Shown here: one piece after another, positions 46,966 to 59,712 of the stretch
Position numbering within the stretch: the first letter of the stretch is position 1
How the letters are laid out: every line of letters begins with the position of its first letter
Assembly (NCBI GenBank): GCA_025403435.1
Contig: CM046340.1
Coordinates: forward strand, 9,462,420 to 9,526,419
Direction: 5' to 3'
DNA length: 64,000 bases
DNA from: Artocarpus heterophyllus
Lineage: Eukaryota > Streptophyta > Magnoliopsida > Rosales > Moraceae
Notes under the pieces: model-generated
The model's input: the letters and a program-made list of their open reading frames with translations, nothing else
Database searches by the model: none
Told to the model about the DNA's origin: nothing
Translations under genes and position numbers: made by a program

Positions 46966-49093
46966 ATGATGTGTGGGAAGAAAGAAGATCAAGCTGCAGA
47001 GTGTTCACACACCATCCAAAACATACAAAGCTTCCAAGAACAATTCTTTCTTCATCAACACAACCAACAGATTCATCATCAGCATCAACAACAAGGATTA
47101 ATCTTCCCATCAGAAGTCTCTCCAATCCTGCAGCCGCCGCCATGGTCTCTCCCTCAGGTCCACGCCTTCAACCCGGCCCACTTCGTCCCAAACCCGGCCC
47201 GAGACCACGACCCATTTATCGTCCCTCCCCCACCATCCCCATACTCCGCTTTGTTCAACAGAAGATCGGCCACCACTCCTCTACAGTTCACTTACGATCA
47301 TCATAATCATCATGGGCCGTCGTCGGACCATCTGAGGATCTTGTCCGATGCTATTGGACCGGCGGTTCAGCCCGGCTCGGTTGGGCCCTTTGGGCTCCAA
47401 GCCGAGCTGGGAAAGATGACTGCGCAAGAGATCATGGACGCCAAGGCTCTTGCGGCTTCAAAGAGCCACAGTGAGGCCGAAAGGAGGAGGAGAGAGAGAA
47501 TCAATAACCATCTTGCCAAGTTGCGAAGTTTGTTGCCAAGCACCACCAAAGTAAGTGTATTATAACAAAATTTTTTAAAAAATAATAATAATAAAAAAGA
47601 AATACTAATTATAAATATATTATCACGCGTACAACATGTCGTATTTTTACGACTTTTCTTTTTTTTTTTCTTTTTTTTTCCTAATCAAAGATCTTTGTAT
47701 ATCTTTCCAAGATTCTATTTGGTAATATTGTCGAGTCTTATAATTATGATCGTGATAATATATATATATATATATATATACACGCCTTCTTTCTAAATCT
47801 AAACCTACCAGTATTAACAGGTTTTGTGTATATACAATCTTTGTTTTTTTTGTCTTCGTTTTCTTTTCTTTTTTTTAAGACATGAAAGAGCTAGCTTTTT
47901 AATGATCTCTCTTTTTTGTTTGTTTGTTTGTTTTTCTTTTGGGTTTCTTATAATTCTCTTTTCTTCTCAATGAGTCGTTTGCTAGTTCCGAGAAGGAAAG
48001 GAGAAGGAAAAAAAAACAAAAAACAAAAAACGAAGAAAAAAAGAATAAGGTGTTGATGTCGCTCGGTTGATACGATAAAGAGGAACCAAGGAGCAGTTGA
48101 AAAGCTTCTCATGGAAATTTCTTGCCGGATACCAGCCAACCCATACACATCTTAGACTAGAAATTTCGAAAAAAAAAAAAAATGTTGTTAGACAAACTAA
48201 CATGATTGTCAGTCATTTTTAACATATTCCCTTTATCCTTCGAAAATCCAACCATAAAAAAGAGAGAAAAAAATCTTCTTTTTTGAGAATGATATGATCA
48301 AAGGCCAAAGCATAACGGATTTCAAACTGCAGCTTTGTCTCTTCTATCACGAACCGCATACACATTATATACTTTCAAGTACCTTTTCTTCTCTTCTTTA
48401 TTTAGATACTTTTTTTATCTTTTGAAAGGTTTTTTTTTTTGTTTTTGAAGATTTTGTTTGAAAGAATTTTACTAACGCATGATTTTGGCCGTTAACACTG
48501 TTTGTAAGTCATATGTTGTTGTCATAAACGCCAAGTAATATTAGACAATTCAAGTGCTAAATAATATGGTTTTTTTAAAACATTATAATTTGTAGACGGA
48601 CAAAGCTTCGCTCCTCGCGGAGGTGATACAACACGTGAAAGAGCTGAAACGCCAAACATCTATAATAGCCGAAACAAGTCCGGTCCCAACAGAGATGGAT
48701 GAACTGACAGTCGACGACGCGTCGGACGAGGAAGGCCGGTTCGTGATAAAGGCCTCCCTATGCTGCGAAGACCGGTCCGATCTCATCCCGGACCTCATCA
48801 AGACCTTGAAAGCCTTGCGCTTGAGAACACTCAAGGCCGAGATCACAACTCTAGGAGGACGTGTGAAGAACGTGTTGTTCATCACCGGAGACGAAGACTC
48901 GAGCAGCAGCGAAGATCAACAAGGTGATCATGATCATCATGATCATCAAAATCAACAGGCGCAGTATTGTTTAAGCTCTATACAGGAAGCTCTTAAGGCT
49001 GTGATAGAGAAGAAAGGTGGTGATCATCAGGATTCTTCTAATGGGAGTGTTAAGAGGCAAAGGACCACTAATAACATCAATATATATCCTTGA
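46966..49093 (+). CDS. bHLH30: bHLH transcription factor of the TMO5-LIKE1/bHLH30 type, two exons
   Basis: Exon 1 is 46966-47550 and exon 2 is 48596-49093, spliced at GTAAGT and TTTGTAG in phase 0, giving 360 residues. The N-terminus is His/Gln- and Pro-rich. PFGLQAELGKMTAQEIMDAK (about 141-160) precedes the bHLH domain (about 166-215), whose basic region SHSEAERRRRERI has the His168-Glu172-Arg176 pattern of E-box binders. An ACT-like domain covers about 243-293 (RFVIKASLCCEDRSDL, GGRVKNVLFITG). These blocks match Arabidopsis bHLH30/T5L1 and its relatives TMO5 and bHLH106/107, nuclear factors that pair with LHW-type bHLHs to drive vascular periclinal divisions and cytokinin synthesis. The neighbour order also fits bHLH30. 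The start is the first ATG after an ATG-free leader; a second ATG follows directly. A His/Asp/Gln-rich segment (about 304-317) separates the ACT-like domain from a conserved tail (QEALKAVIEK). Confidence 0.96.
47551..48595 (+). other. Intron of the bHLH gene
   Basis: 1045 bases with GTAAGT donor and TTTGTAG acceptor. It splits the bHLH domain in the loop (STTK / TDKAS). It holds a TATA microsatellite at about 47758-47780 and many pyrimidine runs. Minus-strand open frames in it are not genes. Confidence 0.95.
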
Positions 49094-50298
49094 AAACGTC
49101 AAATTAACAACAAGTACAACACATGATGATGATCAAGTCTTTTTTTTTCTCTCTTTGCTATTATCATCATGTTCTTGTTTCCCTCTTTATTTTTATATTT
49201 CTTGTGGGTGTGGCTTTTTTTCTTTTTTCTTTTTTTGGTTGGCGTGGATTTTATGTTATGTGTAATATTTTCCACCAGTGAAACTTATAGGTAATGATGT
49301 GTGGTGTTTTTTGTGTACTGGCTTTTCTCCAAAGCTATATATATATTATATATATTATATATATATGTATGAAACTGAGAGCTGATCAGAAACTCAGATG
49401 GGCTTTGTTATAAGGAAGGGAAAGAATACAAGGGAAGGATCTTTTTCGTGGGAAGAGAAACCTTATGTAAAGCCCGAAGATGGAAAAATTTTGGACTTAA
49501 CATATTTATTACATGGAAGAGTTTCCAAGAGTTGGGTTAATAATAATATTGCGTTTTTTGTTTTCTAGTGAGTATTTTTCTCATCTTTCTCTTTCTTTGT
49601 TCAGATTGTACTTACTACTTAGCGGTGGAATTATAGTCATTCCTGAGAATGGTGACGACCTAGTTATCATCATTTTTTCCCCCCCTTAATTCGTACATTT
49701 TCATAGTCCCACTTTTGCTAGTAATGTCCGTACGTTGAAGTCATTTTTCTTCTTGGTTTTTCCAAGCTTTGGTTTTCAGAGAAGAGAAAAAACCCTAGCA
49801 AGAAGGTGGACATTTTCAGCTTCACTTATATATATGAGTGTGATTGACGTCTGATTTATAAAAGGACAACTGTTTCATGATATACGTAATAATTAATTTT
49901 GTGTGTTTGAACTGTTGGTGTTAATTCCTTTCCCCGGGTTCTTCAATTCTTTTAAGGTATTTGGATTATTCTTATGGCTCGTAGAATACATATATATAAT
50001 GAATAAATTATTGCTTGTCAAGTTTTTTCCTTTTTTTCTTTGTTAGAAAAGTTATTGCTTGTTAAGATGTCGAATGGGAAATCAAAACCATATTTTTTTT
50101 TGTAACATTGCATGCATGCGCCTACATATTTTTGCTAGTACTCTTTTATTATCATTATTTTGGGTAGAAATGTTTATCATATAGCACTTGAAATATGCGA
50201 AATCTAAATATATAGGCGTACATATCACATTATTAATTTGTATATTGATTTGAGAACACATCATGTTAAGAAAACATATTTTTGGTAGCAGATTTATA
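49094..50298. other. 3' region of the bHLH gene and intergenic sequence
   Basis: T-rich sequence follows the stop, with a TATATAT/ATATTATATAT repeat at about 49336-49367. I could not fix a polyadenylation site. No further gene is supported. Confidence 0.5.
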
Positions 50299-50448
50299 GG
50301 GTGTTTAGGAAGAATGGTTAGAACTAAAACTGTAGTATGTGAGAGTTTTATACTATAGTTTACTTTTTTTTTTATCGTTATAACATATGAGAGCTTTACA
50401 TTATAGTAACAAAAATTTTTGGTAGGGATTGATTTTGCCAAACACTCC
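50299..50448 (+). mobile_element. MITE family A copy 4
   Basis: Starts GGGTGTTTAGGAAG and ends CCAAACACTCC. Contains GTAGTATGTGAGAGTTTTAT and CATATGAGAGCTTTACA, variants of the family unit in the same orientation as copy 3. Confidence 0.75.
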
Positions 50449-51608
50449 ATTTGTATGTGCATATCTACTTACCATGGTATCTATCTTTTTTTCACGTTGA
50501 TGGATTTCCGTATATATTTCTAGAATTTGAAGAAATATTTATTTTTATATTGTTTGCAGAATTGCAGATGCAACATATATTATAAAGATTCTTGATAAAC
50601 TTACTAGTTCTTTAAATTATCGATTATGCGTATGACTAGCAATTAATTTGAAACAAAAATATGGGTAAAGGATTTCTTTTCACTTCTATTTTAATAAATA
50701 AGGGGACAGGTGGGTCATTCATTTGGTACTCTTATATCTTACAACTATGAAGATTACACTTCTTGTTTTTGTCATACATATTCCAACAGATTTTTTTTTT
50801 TTTTTTTTTTTGCAAGGCCAACTATTGTGGACTTTAAAGAACTTAATTTGAAGTTTAGTAACCCTTTTTTTATGGAAATTAAAATTTAGTAGCTTAATAA
50901 ACTATTAGAAAGTACTAATAGTACTCTCTCTCCTTTCTTTCTTTCTGTCTTAAAAGGAAACCACGGGATATTGCTCTTCCCAATCCTAATGAAGACGAAA
51001 TCAGCATTACTAAAGACTAAACGCAACTGAATCAGCCCACATTTACTTTTGTTTTTATATTAAAGGGTAAATATAATTAATTTGAGGGTAAATTTTACAA
51101 ATTCCTATAGAATATCACTTGTGTTAATATGCTCTCAAATTCTGAAACATATATGTTGTGCCACTAAACTATAATATTTCTCCAAAGTAACCACCTGGAA
51201 CTGTAAAACATATTGTTTTGTTGTATGGAATTGCTAAATTTTTGTTTGATTTAATATTAAATATGATACTTAGATGTTAATATAAATGTCATTTTCACTT
51301 TAAATGAACTAGTTGGGCACCAAATCTTCTGTCTTTAGAGTACCTTCTCAAAAACGAGAAAAAGAGATAAGAAAAGTGAAGAACATACCGTAATTCAAGT
51401 TGGTTCTTTAAGGGTTTTTAAACTGATGAATTTATCCTTTTAATGAGCATAATAAGTATTACTTTGTAAAAAAAACATGTTTCAAATTTCAAAGGGTGAA
51501 AATACAATAGTATTATAGTTTAGGTGGTGCAATAGTACGTTTTAACGTTTCAAAGGTATTTTGATACAAGTGACATAATTCAAGGAGAATTCGTAAAATT
51601 TGTCTTTA
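50449..51608. other. Intergenic region, no gene seen
   Basis: Long T run at about 50790-50811. No coding sequence is supported. Confidence 0.5.
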
Positions 51609-52405
51609 ATTTTAAGTAGGGCTGACAATATGGGTTGTGACACAACGACATGACACGAACCCGATACAAATTTTTGAGGGTTAGTGTCAAAAAAATTAAC
51701 CCTAAGTCAGTTTAGTGTCAACTTGAAACTGACCCGTCTAAAAACATGTCGTGTTCGGGTCAACCCGCCTAACCCTAAACTGACCCATAACTGACCCATT
51801 TATATTTATTCAAATATTTTTTTATTCTATTATTCTATATCAAATCAGATATAGACAACAATATAACCCTAAACATTACCTTTCACTTTGGAAGATAAAT
51901 CAGTTCCGTTATTCTATCTTTGCTACTTGTGATATTTTAAGCATTCTTATATCAACAGTTGCATCATAATCTGCATTTAGTAATGATATCAACAGTTGCT
52001 ATGATGGCTGGTGACATGTTCTGGACTTGTTGGATGTTTTTTAAATTTTAGGATTGGACTTTCTTGTTGTTGTGGTATGAAACTCATCTAATTTTATGTT
52101 TGTTTTTATATTATATATATATACATATTAGTATAGGCAGGTCATTGGTGGGTTGTAGGTCATAGTCGGATTGCAGGTCAAATTTGGGTCATAGGTCATT
52201 GTTTTTTAACATTGCGCATAAGGAACAGATTAGCATGGATCATGTTCGTGTCAACCCGTACCGAAACGGGTCGTGTTAGGATTAAGAATTCTTAACCCGT
52301 TCGTGTCATGAGTCGAGTTAGTGTTGACCTAATTTTGTAAAAATTGACTCTAACCCGACATTAACCCGACCCGTCAACCCAAATTGCCACCCCTAAATTT
52401 TTAAG
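51608..52405 (+). mobile_element. hAT-like non-autonomous element with GGGTC-rich ends
   Basis: The element at 51617-52395 has ends TAGGGCTGACAAT and, inward from the right, TAGGGGTGGCAAT, the common plant hAT terminus. Flanks AATTTTAAG and AATTTTTAAG look like one target duplication that differs by a T. Both end regions are full of short GACCC/GGGTC repeats (AACCCGACCCG, CGGGTC, TGACCC), as usual for hAT subterminal regions. Confidence 0.7.
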
Positions 52406-52607
52406 GATAAAGGTTTGTTTACCTAAATAATTTTGAATCCATAAGAAATATTGCCCTTTAAGTAAGAAAAAAACCCTAACTAACCCGCTTATGTTAAGCG
52501 ATGTAGGTCAATCAATTTTAAGTTAATCATGCAAAAGAGAAACGCTCTAACCATGATTAACTCTTAATTAGCGGTGGTGAAGGATGAGGTGGGACAACCA
52601 TTGTGCC

Positions 52608-53704
52608 AACCACTACAACAATTTGTACATTACAGGACGTGTAATAAACATTGGTTTACTAAAACTATCGTCTAATATTCAAAAAATGCTACACAAAGAT
52701 TCCCATATTTTAGAAATCTACATGCATATATTAGACGGTTTTTCAAGAAGATGACGGCTTTTTAAAAACTGTTGTCTATCCAAAAATTTCAAAAATAAAA
52801 TGAACGCGCTTTTTTCTGCTTATTTGTTTTCTAAAAAAGTTCAAATTTTTCTATTCCTTCTACAACTCTAAGCTACTTTTTTTTTTCCATTCGTCTACCT
52901 ATTTTATTTACAAACTCTATATTTTTCTCTCAACTTCCTATTTTCTCTCTAAAATACCTCTCTTTTTTACTTATCTCCCATCTCCTAACTCTCTCTCTAA
53001 CTATACCCTCTTAAAACTCAAAGTTTTTCTCCAAAATTCTTTTATCTTTTTCACAATTAATTTTTTTCAATCCTACCACTATTATTGCTACTGCCATCGA
53101 GACTACCACGACCATACCCATGGGCCATTGTCCCTCGCCACCATGTTCATCACCTCCATTGATCATGATCTTATTGTGATAATTTTCTTCTAATTCCTTC
53201 ATCTTTTACTTTTAGAATCAATTTGTCTTTTATTATTATACTTGCTATCTTTTCAAAGTATTGTTTGTTAGCTAGATTTTGTAGATAAAACTTTTTTATA
53301 GTATTTGTATTATATATTGGTTATAAATAAGAAGAAGAATTTGTAAAAATTTATTAGAAAATCATTGGTTGTGTTATTCAATGAAATATGAATCATTTTT
53401 TCTACTTTGAGAATAATATTCGAAAAAAATTTTATTTTAGCAAGGTAATTTTTTTGGATAAAAGTATTTTTTTAATTTTTATAGACTTTTAACAAAAACC
53501 ATCGTGAAATATGGTATAACTATTGTCTAATATATCCTTTCTAGATTCTCAAAAGTTTCATGTGTTTATTAGACGACAGTTAAAAACCATCGTTGTATAT
53601 ATTTGACATACCATGACTCTTGAGATGACAACAATTTGTCTAATCTCATTGCAACTCTTGACAACGGTTAAAAACCATCGTCGTATTTCCTCTTTGTAGT
53701 AAGC
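52608..53704 (+). mobile_element. CACTA (En/Spm-like) non-autonomous element
   Basis: The left end CACTACAACAA (52611) and the right end CTTTGTAGTA (to 53701) match CACTACAA-type termini with one changed base at the right. Flanking triplets are AAC and AGC. Subterminal repeats AAAAACCATCGT occur at about 53498, 53587 and 53672, with inverted variants (ACGGTTTTT, GACGGCTTTTTA) near the left end. No transposase is present. Confidence 0.7.
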
Positions 53705-54689
53705 AAGCACAATATGTGACAGAGAAAATATCAACTTCCATACACATTTTCCAGTTTAAAGAGGCAGTCATGGCGACTTTTTCCCATATTAAGAATCCGG
53801 TGCGCCCCAATTACTTGATTGATCTCTATATAATATACATGGGACATAGATTTATAAGAAATTTTTATGGAGCATGAAATAAATCAAAGTGTTGAAGTAA
53901 GTTCATAAGATAATGATTACTAACTAAAAATATAATAATCTTCATTTTGTTTTTACTTTATGTATTAGAGCCGGGTATGGATTTACCGTTAGGTTGTGCT
54001 TGTAACCTATTTTTTATTTCTAATTCCTCTAAATACATAAACTTTAGCATTACAACAAAAATACAAGTCATTAAAAAATTGAAGTAATATGATATATAAC
54101 TAAAAGTTAAAAAAAAAGGTGTAATTGAAACTTTTAAACATTTTGCATAAAGTTGAAATTAAAAATTTTATGAGGAAAAAATATAAGGAAAAAGAAGGCA
54201 AAAAATGGAACCACTTAGAGATTCTCCTCTATGACCGAATTTTGGAGTATCAAACACTAATTTAACTTGAGTCTCTTACTGGAATTTAGAATTGCAATCC
54301 AAGTAGACATACCAAACAGCCCGCTCCTATTTACTCAAATCAGCTTAGACCAAAAAGTATAATTAACCTCTTGCAGAGACATGGATCAAGGGGTAAATTT
54401 GTCAGTTTAAAATTTTTTATGATTTTTTCTTTTTTTTTTTTGCCAAACTAATAAGATTTTAACACACGAATCCTGGTCCTTGTATAATATGAAGGAAAAT
54501 TTTCATAAATGTCATTTTTTGATATTTACTTTTTATAAAATTCACACATTTTTAAGTATGGCATGACTTAAACATATATAATATGAGAATAACGTGGCAC
54601 AACTTTTTAAGTTGACATAAATAAAAGCATTTTTTAAAAAGTGTGACATGGCATGTAATCTTCTCTAATATTGATATACATACGATCTC
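53705..54689. other. Intergenic region, no gene seen
   Basis: AT-rich, no supported feature. Confidence 0.5.
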
Positions 54690-55200
54690 ATTCTATTTGA
54701 AAAGGATTATTTATCTTTTAATACCATATGTTATAAGTATATTAGAATTGCATTGCTTCGATTTTTTATCTAATCGAGTGTATATCTTCAAATTAGATTT
54801 AATACATAATTTTATACCTTTTTCAAATCAATTTCAATTTTGAACTAAAAATTACCCAAAATACCCTCAAATAGAAAAAGAAGAAAACTTTGAAAACTTA
54901 AAAAAACTTTAAACTAAATATAATTTGGTTTTAAGTCTAGTATACTTTCAAGAATAGGTTATTTGTGTGTTTTTGTTTTGTTTTGTTCTTATTTTTGAAA
55001 ATTTTAATTTTTGTCTTTTACTTAAAGATGATTTAGTCATTTTAAAGGTCAAAATCATTTATTGATCAAAGTAAGATATAGATTTATGTATTACATCTAA
55101 TTTAAATACATACATTTAATGAAATAAAAAATGAAAATATAATTTTTTAATAAACTTAAAATAGAGAGAGTAAAAAATAAATATCCTATTAAAAAATGAT
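54690..55200 (+). mobile_element. MITE family B copy
   Basis: Shares ordered phrases with 27395-27906 and with the fragments at 19.1 and 57.0 kb, including TTTTTTATCTAATCGAGTG, ATACCCTCAAAT and GATGATTTAGTCATTTTAA. It ends near AAATATCCTATT. Terminal repeats are less clean than in the 27.4 kb copy. Confidence 0.55.
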
Positions 55201-56216
55201 GAGACTCATAAATGTTATAATGGGCCACCTCATTTGGCTACTCTAGTTCATATCTTGATGGGCCCATGTCACATTTGATTTTTTTTTTTTACTATTTTAA
55301 TATGAAAACGAAAACAAATGGAAAAATACAACTTGATTGTTATTACATTCAACAAATTGTTAATTTCTACAGGAAAAAAAAAAAAAAAGAGAAACAGAAA
55401 TTTCTCCTACTCCATTACAGAGTTTTTTATTAGAAATACTTTCAAGGAAACAGGGATTGATACATTTCCAATCAACCAAAATTAGTGAAAATTCGAAATC
55501 CTGATCATTGCAATAACTAAATCTGAATTGGTAGAGTTGTTAAAAAAAATTAAATTAACATCATGTGCCTAGCAAGAGACATGAATACAAGACAGAATTG
55601 CACGCCAGTACGGACACCAAGGTCTAGCCATGAAGGCGCACTAGAGAGTACTTGATGCTCTCACTTTTTTATTGAGACAGAACCTGTCGGCTCCATTATT
55701 TCCCGCAGTACTTGAGCCTTCTCAAATCTATTAACGAACAATTGCTAGTGGTAGGTACAAAACTAACTAACAATTGCGACAATGTTACTTTAGTTTGTAT
55801 GTAGTTTTTGAGGTAAAGAAAATTTTGTTTGGCATAATTATGCAGTCCAAACATATGCCACATCCTTTTAGCACCAAAAAAGAAATGTATGCCACATAAT
55901 TTGTTTTCAAAAGTAAACCTTCAATTTCATATATGAATAATAATTTCTATGGTATTCACTTAAGGCACACAATTATATACATAGAACTTGTATCATTTTC
56001 AATAATGTTGTTCAAAATAATCGAAAAATCAAAACCGACCAAAAAAATTGGTTCCAAACCAAAAAGTGACACGGTTTTCATCGCCCCTGTAAATTTAGCA
56101 ATTGATTATCAAAAGAGTTTTTCTCCTCGATCAAACACTGACCGACCAAGTACTTCATTAAACTTATATTTATATACATATATTAATATATTTATATATG
56201 ATATTATAACTTATTA
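55201..56216. other. Intergenic region, no gene seen
   Basis: AT-rich, no supported feature; short open frames lack domains. Confidence 0.5.
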
Positions 56217-56374
56217 GGGTGTTTGACAATATTAGTTAAAAAATGGTTGTGGTTATCAAATAGTATAAGCTCTTATAAGCTACAAAAAATAAGAAGTTAC
56301 TACAGTGTAAAGCTGTCATATGCTACAATGTTTTGAACTACAACTACAGTTCTAATCATACTTCTCAAACACCC
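56217..56374 (+). mobile_element. MITE family A copy 5
   Basis: Clean terminal inverted repeats GGGTGTTTGACAA and, inward from the right, GGGTGTTTGAGA. The interior has GTAAAGCTGTCATATGCTAC, a two-mismatch version of the family 20-mer. Flanking triplets TTA and TAT are compatible with a decayed PIF/Harbinger target duplication. Confidence 0.8.
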
Positions 56375-57753
56375 TATATATAAATTATAATGTTGGATTT
56401 ACTCTAATATATTAAATTTTGAGTTAAAAAATGACTACGTTATTGCTCTTTAAATGTTTAATTACTACCTGTATTATGGCTGGTTACTCGGTCTAAGTCC
56501 AACAGCCATAAATCGACCAACATTAGTCGAAAACCAACCAAATATCCCTTATAGTCAATTGATGCTTGGTTCATCTTTCTCAAAATCGACCACCATCGAT
56601 TGGAAAACAACAGACTCAAAACCGAAGAAAAACCGACCGTCAAACATGCACCCTAAACTCCCTGTGGAAATTTAAGGGGCTTCTAGATTTAGATTAGTTG
56701 CACAAAAATTTTACAATTAACATCATGTTTGGTAGCTAGTTTGTATAGTAGTGTTTTGTATTTTGTTGCATCGTGTTGTATCATTATAATACAATGTGGT
56801 GTTTGGTATTATGAAATATTATATAAGGGGTTAAAATGTAATTTTTAAAATATTGAGAGATCAAAATGTAATTTTTCAATTATTGAAATCATAAATTTTT
56901 AGTATTTGTAGGGCTAAAATATACATTTTTTTATTTAAAACAAACTTATGGACCAAAATGTAATTATTAGAAAATATAAATTTATATTGTTACCTCTCAA
57001 TTTTTAAAGGGATATCTCCTTTTTTTATATGCTTTGTTTTAGGTTTAATAAAATATTATACATTCGTTTTTTATCTCATCAAATATATACCTTCAAATTC
57101 AATTTAGTTTTAGGCATACAATACAAATTGTAAGTGAAAAGTTTTGGAGAAAAAGTTAATCAAACCAATTTGTAAGTGAACATTCTAGTTGTTTATCGTT
57201 TTTCTGATCCATAATCTTCTTTACTCCAATTTTTCACAAGTCACAACCATATTATTAACCCTAAACACTTTGCGTGGTGTGACATGATAACCAAACAAGT
57301 GGCACATAGCCACATATACAACACATGGGAAGAATGACTCAATGATAAAGAAAACATATCAAATGAAAAAGAAACTGATATAAGATAAAATTTCAAAATT
57401 TCCTTGAGAATTTTGCCATTTTGGTATCGTCTTAGAATGTGTCTTGAATTGTGTTGGGGTCTGGTAGATCCATGGGGTGTGACATGTCGAGGTTGCACAC
57501 ATTGCCGCACATAAGCTTAAGATTTGTTACTGATATCTTTGACACGGACTCGTGATAAATTCATACAAAGTGGTTTCAATAGGACCTCCTGTGAAATATT
57601 GATGACAGTAAGGCTCGAAATAAATTAAAAAAAATGACTTCTAAGGACCACTCTGTTGCCAATCAAATGCGAGATCAAGAGAATGCAAAATACAACAATG
57701 AAGGAACTAACTAAGTGGAGATGATGGAAGGAGTAGTCAACAGTTAATAGAAA
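56375..57753. other. Intergenic region with a MITE family B fragment
   Basis: Bases about 57005-57125 match family B (TTTTTTATCTCATCAAATAT, then ATACCTTCAAATT). Bases 57630-57750 start ATGACTTCTAAGGACC and read as a short gag-like hydrophilic peptide before a stop, but I cannot assign it. Confidence 0.4.
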
Positions 57754-59712
57754 TGTTAGACTAGGTGTCCTAAGAATTAAATAATGTAATTGTTTTTAAG
57801 ACATTTAATCAATAAAGAGTTTAATACTTATTTCATATATCAAATATGTCCTCTTTATGTTCATTTATGTTGAATGTATGATAAGTAAATAAAAGTCTGA
57901 GACTGCCAATTTAAACCATTAAGATCGTGTATATAATAGACTAATTATGCAAAAGACATGATCTTAAAGATAATAGTCTAAATATAAAAGGTTCACAATC
58001 TAAGGAATAAAGTTGGGCATTTTATTTATGTTAAGATTGTTATGTTGTCCATATCCCTAATGGGAGATAGCTTATCTTAGTCATCAGAGTGGGACACCAC
58101 GAGTAGAGACGATAATATATTAGATCGAGACTAAAGATAAATTGATTTGATTAATAATCCCATTTGAATAAATCAATTCACTTTAAACAATCATATATAT
58201 TGCAGCTTAAGCCTAAAATGAATCAATTGGTCCATATTCTTAATTTGTGCCTTTTGTTTATCAAAGAGTGATATCTTAAATTATATGTAGGTACTATACC
58301 AGTACATTGAGACGTAACTCTTGAATGACATAGACTTATTTTTCATAGATATAGAATCTATAGCTATTTTATAGAGTTAATGATATTCTATCATAGGCAT
58401 TATCCTGTAATTGAAAACTAGAGTGCTCAACTATTTGGATACATATGTGTACTATTTTGTTTGGGTTATGAATAACAAGTTTTCCAATAGTGAGATAATA
58501 GAACACAAGATAAATGAAATCAGGAAGGTAAAACAAAATTTATTCATAAGCTGATTATGAATATCCTATGAGAATATTACACATTATGTTATGTCACAAA
58601 CGTTTAACTTATTAAAGTTTCGTAATTTATATATAGTTAAGAGTATAGTTGTAAGTTTTTAGTGGAATAGCTTTAGAATTAATGATCATAAATTGTATGT
58701 GCCAAGGATATATCATTTTATAATTATAGGAGCTTGATCTACATATGTCCATTGGGTCCCCTTTGCTAGCTCGCATATTTTCCTGTAACGATACGGTGTA
58801 ATTTTTTGACATATTGGTAACTTATGTTAATTCTTAAGATTGGCTTAAATTCAATTAATTAGATTTAATAACTCATGTTTATTTATTAGTTGAATTAATT
58901 TTGTAAAGTAATTCAAGATAAACATGCTGAATTATTTAAAATATATTTGGATATGGGATTATCTGTATACAATTGTTTTAATCAGATATATAGCTTCTGT
59001 ATTGGGTTATTTATATTAAAACTAAGACTCTGTTAAAATGCCTAGATCAAAAAGAGAGAGAGAGAGAATTATCCAATCGGTTAAACAAGTAGATAGGACA
59101 CCTTTCTGCAACTGGAAAACACGTGGGAAAGACTGTCACATCAGCTCGGTCGACTGGACACAATGTAGGTTGATCAAACCACCCTTGCCAAGTCGACAAT
59201 CCATGTGTTACACATTTTCTACTAGGGCAGTTGATCCAGATTTGAATTTTGAAACCTAATCTGATAAGAATGAGTCTTAATCCAACCACTATAAATAGGA
59301 AACATTTCCTTATGGTTTTATATCATAAGTGAAGTCACTTGAGAGGTTTAGAGTGAGATTCTAGAGAGAGAAATTCAGCCACTCAAAAGAATTATTGTTC
59401 AATATATGGAACAAATTCTTATTGTTCTCTTGTGATTGTAGGGAGTAGTTATCGAGAGAGAATTGATCGACGTGTACACTTCGGTCGTGGAAAAAAGAAT
59501 AGCAAATAAGACCAGTTAGTTAAAGCTCTTTCGGTTGCCATTCAGTAGTAGTTTTGTCATCCAAATTTTTTGTCAGAAGTGTGGTTCCAATTTTACAAGG
59601 TACGAAAAGATCTTTTATTAATTTATTGTATATAGCATATCTAACTTGTTTATTGAAAAAAGAGTTTATTTATAAAAAAATTTTAAAATCCGCTACGTCC
59701 TCCTTTTCTAAT
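57754..59712 (+). mobile_element. Long LTR (about 2 kb) of a probable copia-type retrotransposon
   Basis: It starts TGTTAGACTAGGTGTCC. A clear LTR-type promoter box ACTATAAATAGGAAAC lies at about 59289-59304. Some 410 bases further, GGTTATTAGCTCACAG (about 59713-59730) resembles a decayed tRNA-Met primer-binding site followed by CTCACAG. Promoter position and following primer site support a 5' LTR. The exact right end and any coding region are not recognisable. Confidence 0.5.

Noticed and set aside
47948..48203. Minus-strand frames in the bHLH intron
   Set aside because: They lie inside a well-defined intron and are driven by T-rich/A-rich runs.
51617..52395. Interstitial telomere-like repeat because of AACCCTAA phrases
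   Set aside because: The phrases are not in tandem array and fit the subterminal repeats of the hAT-like element.
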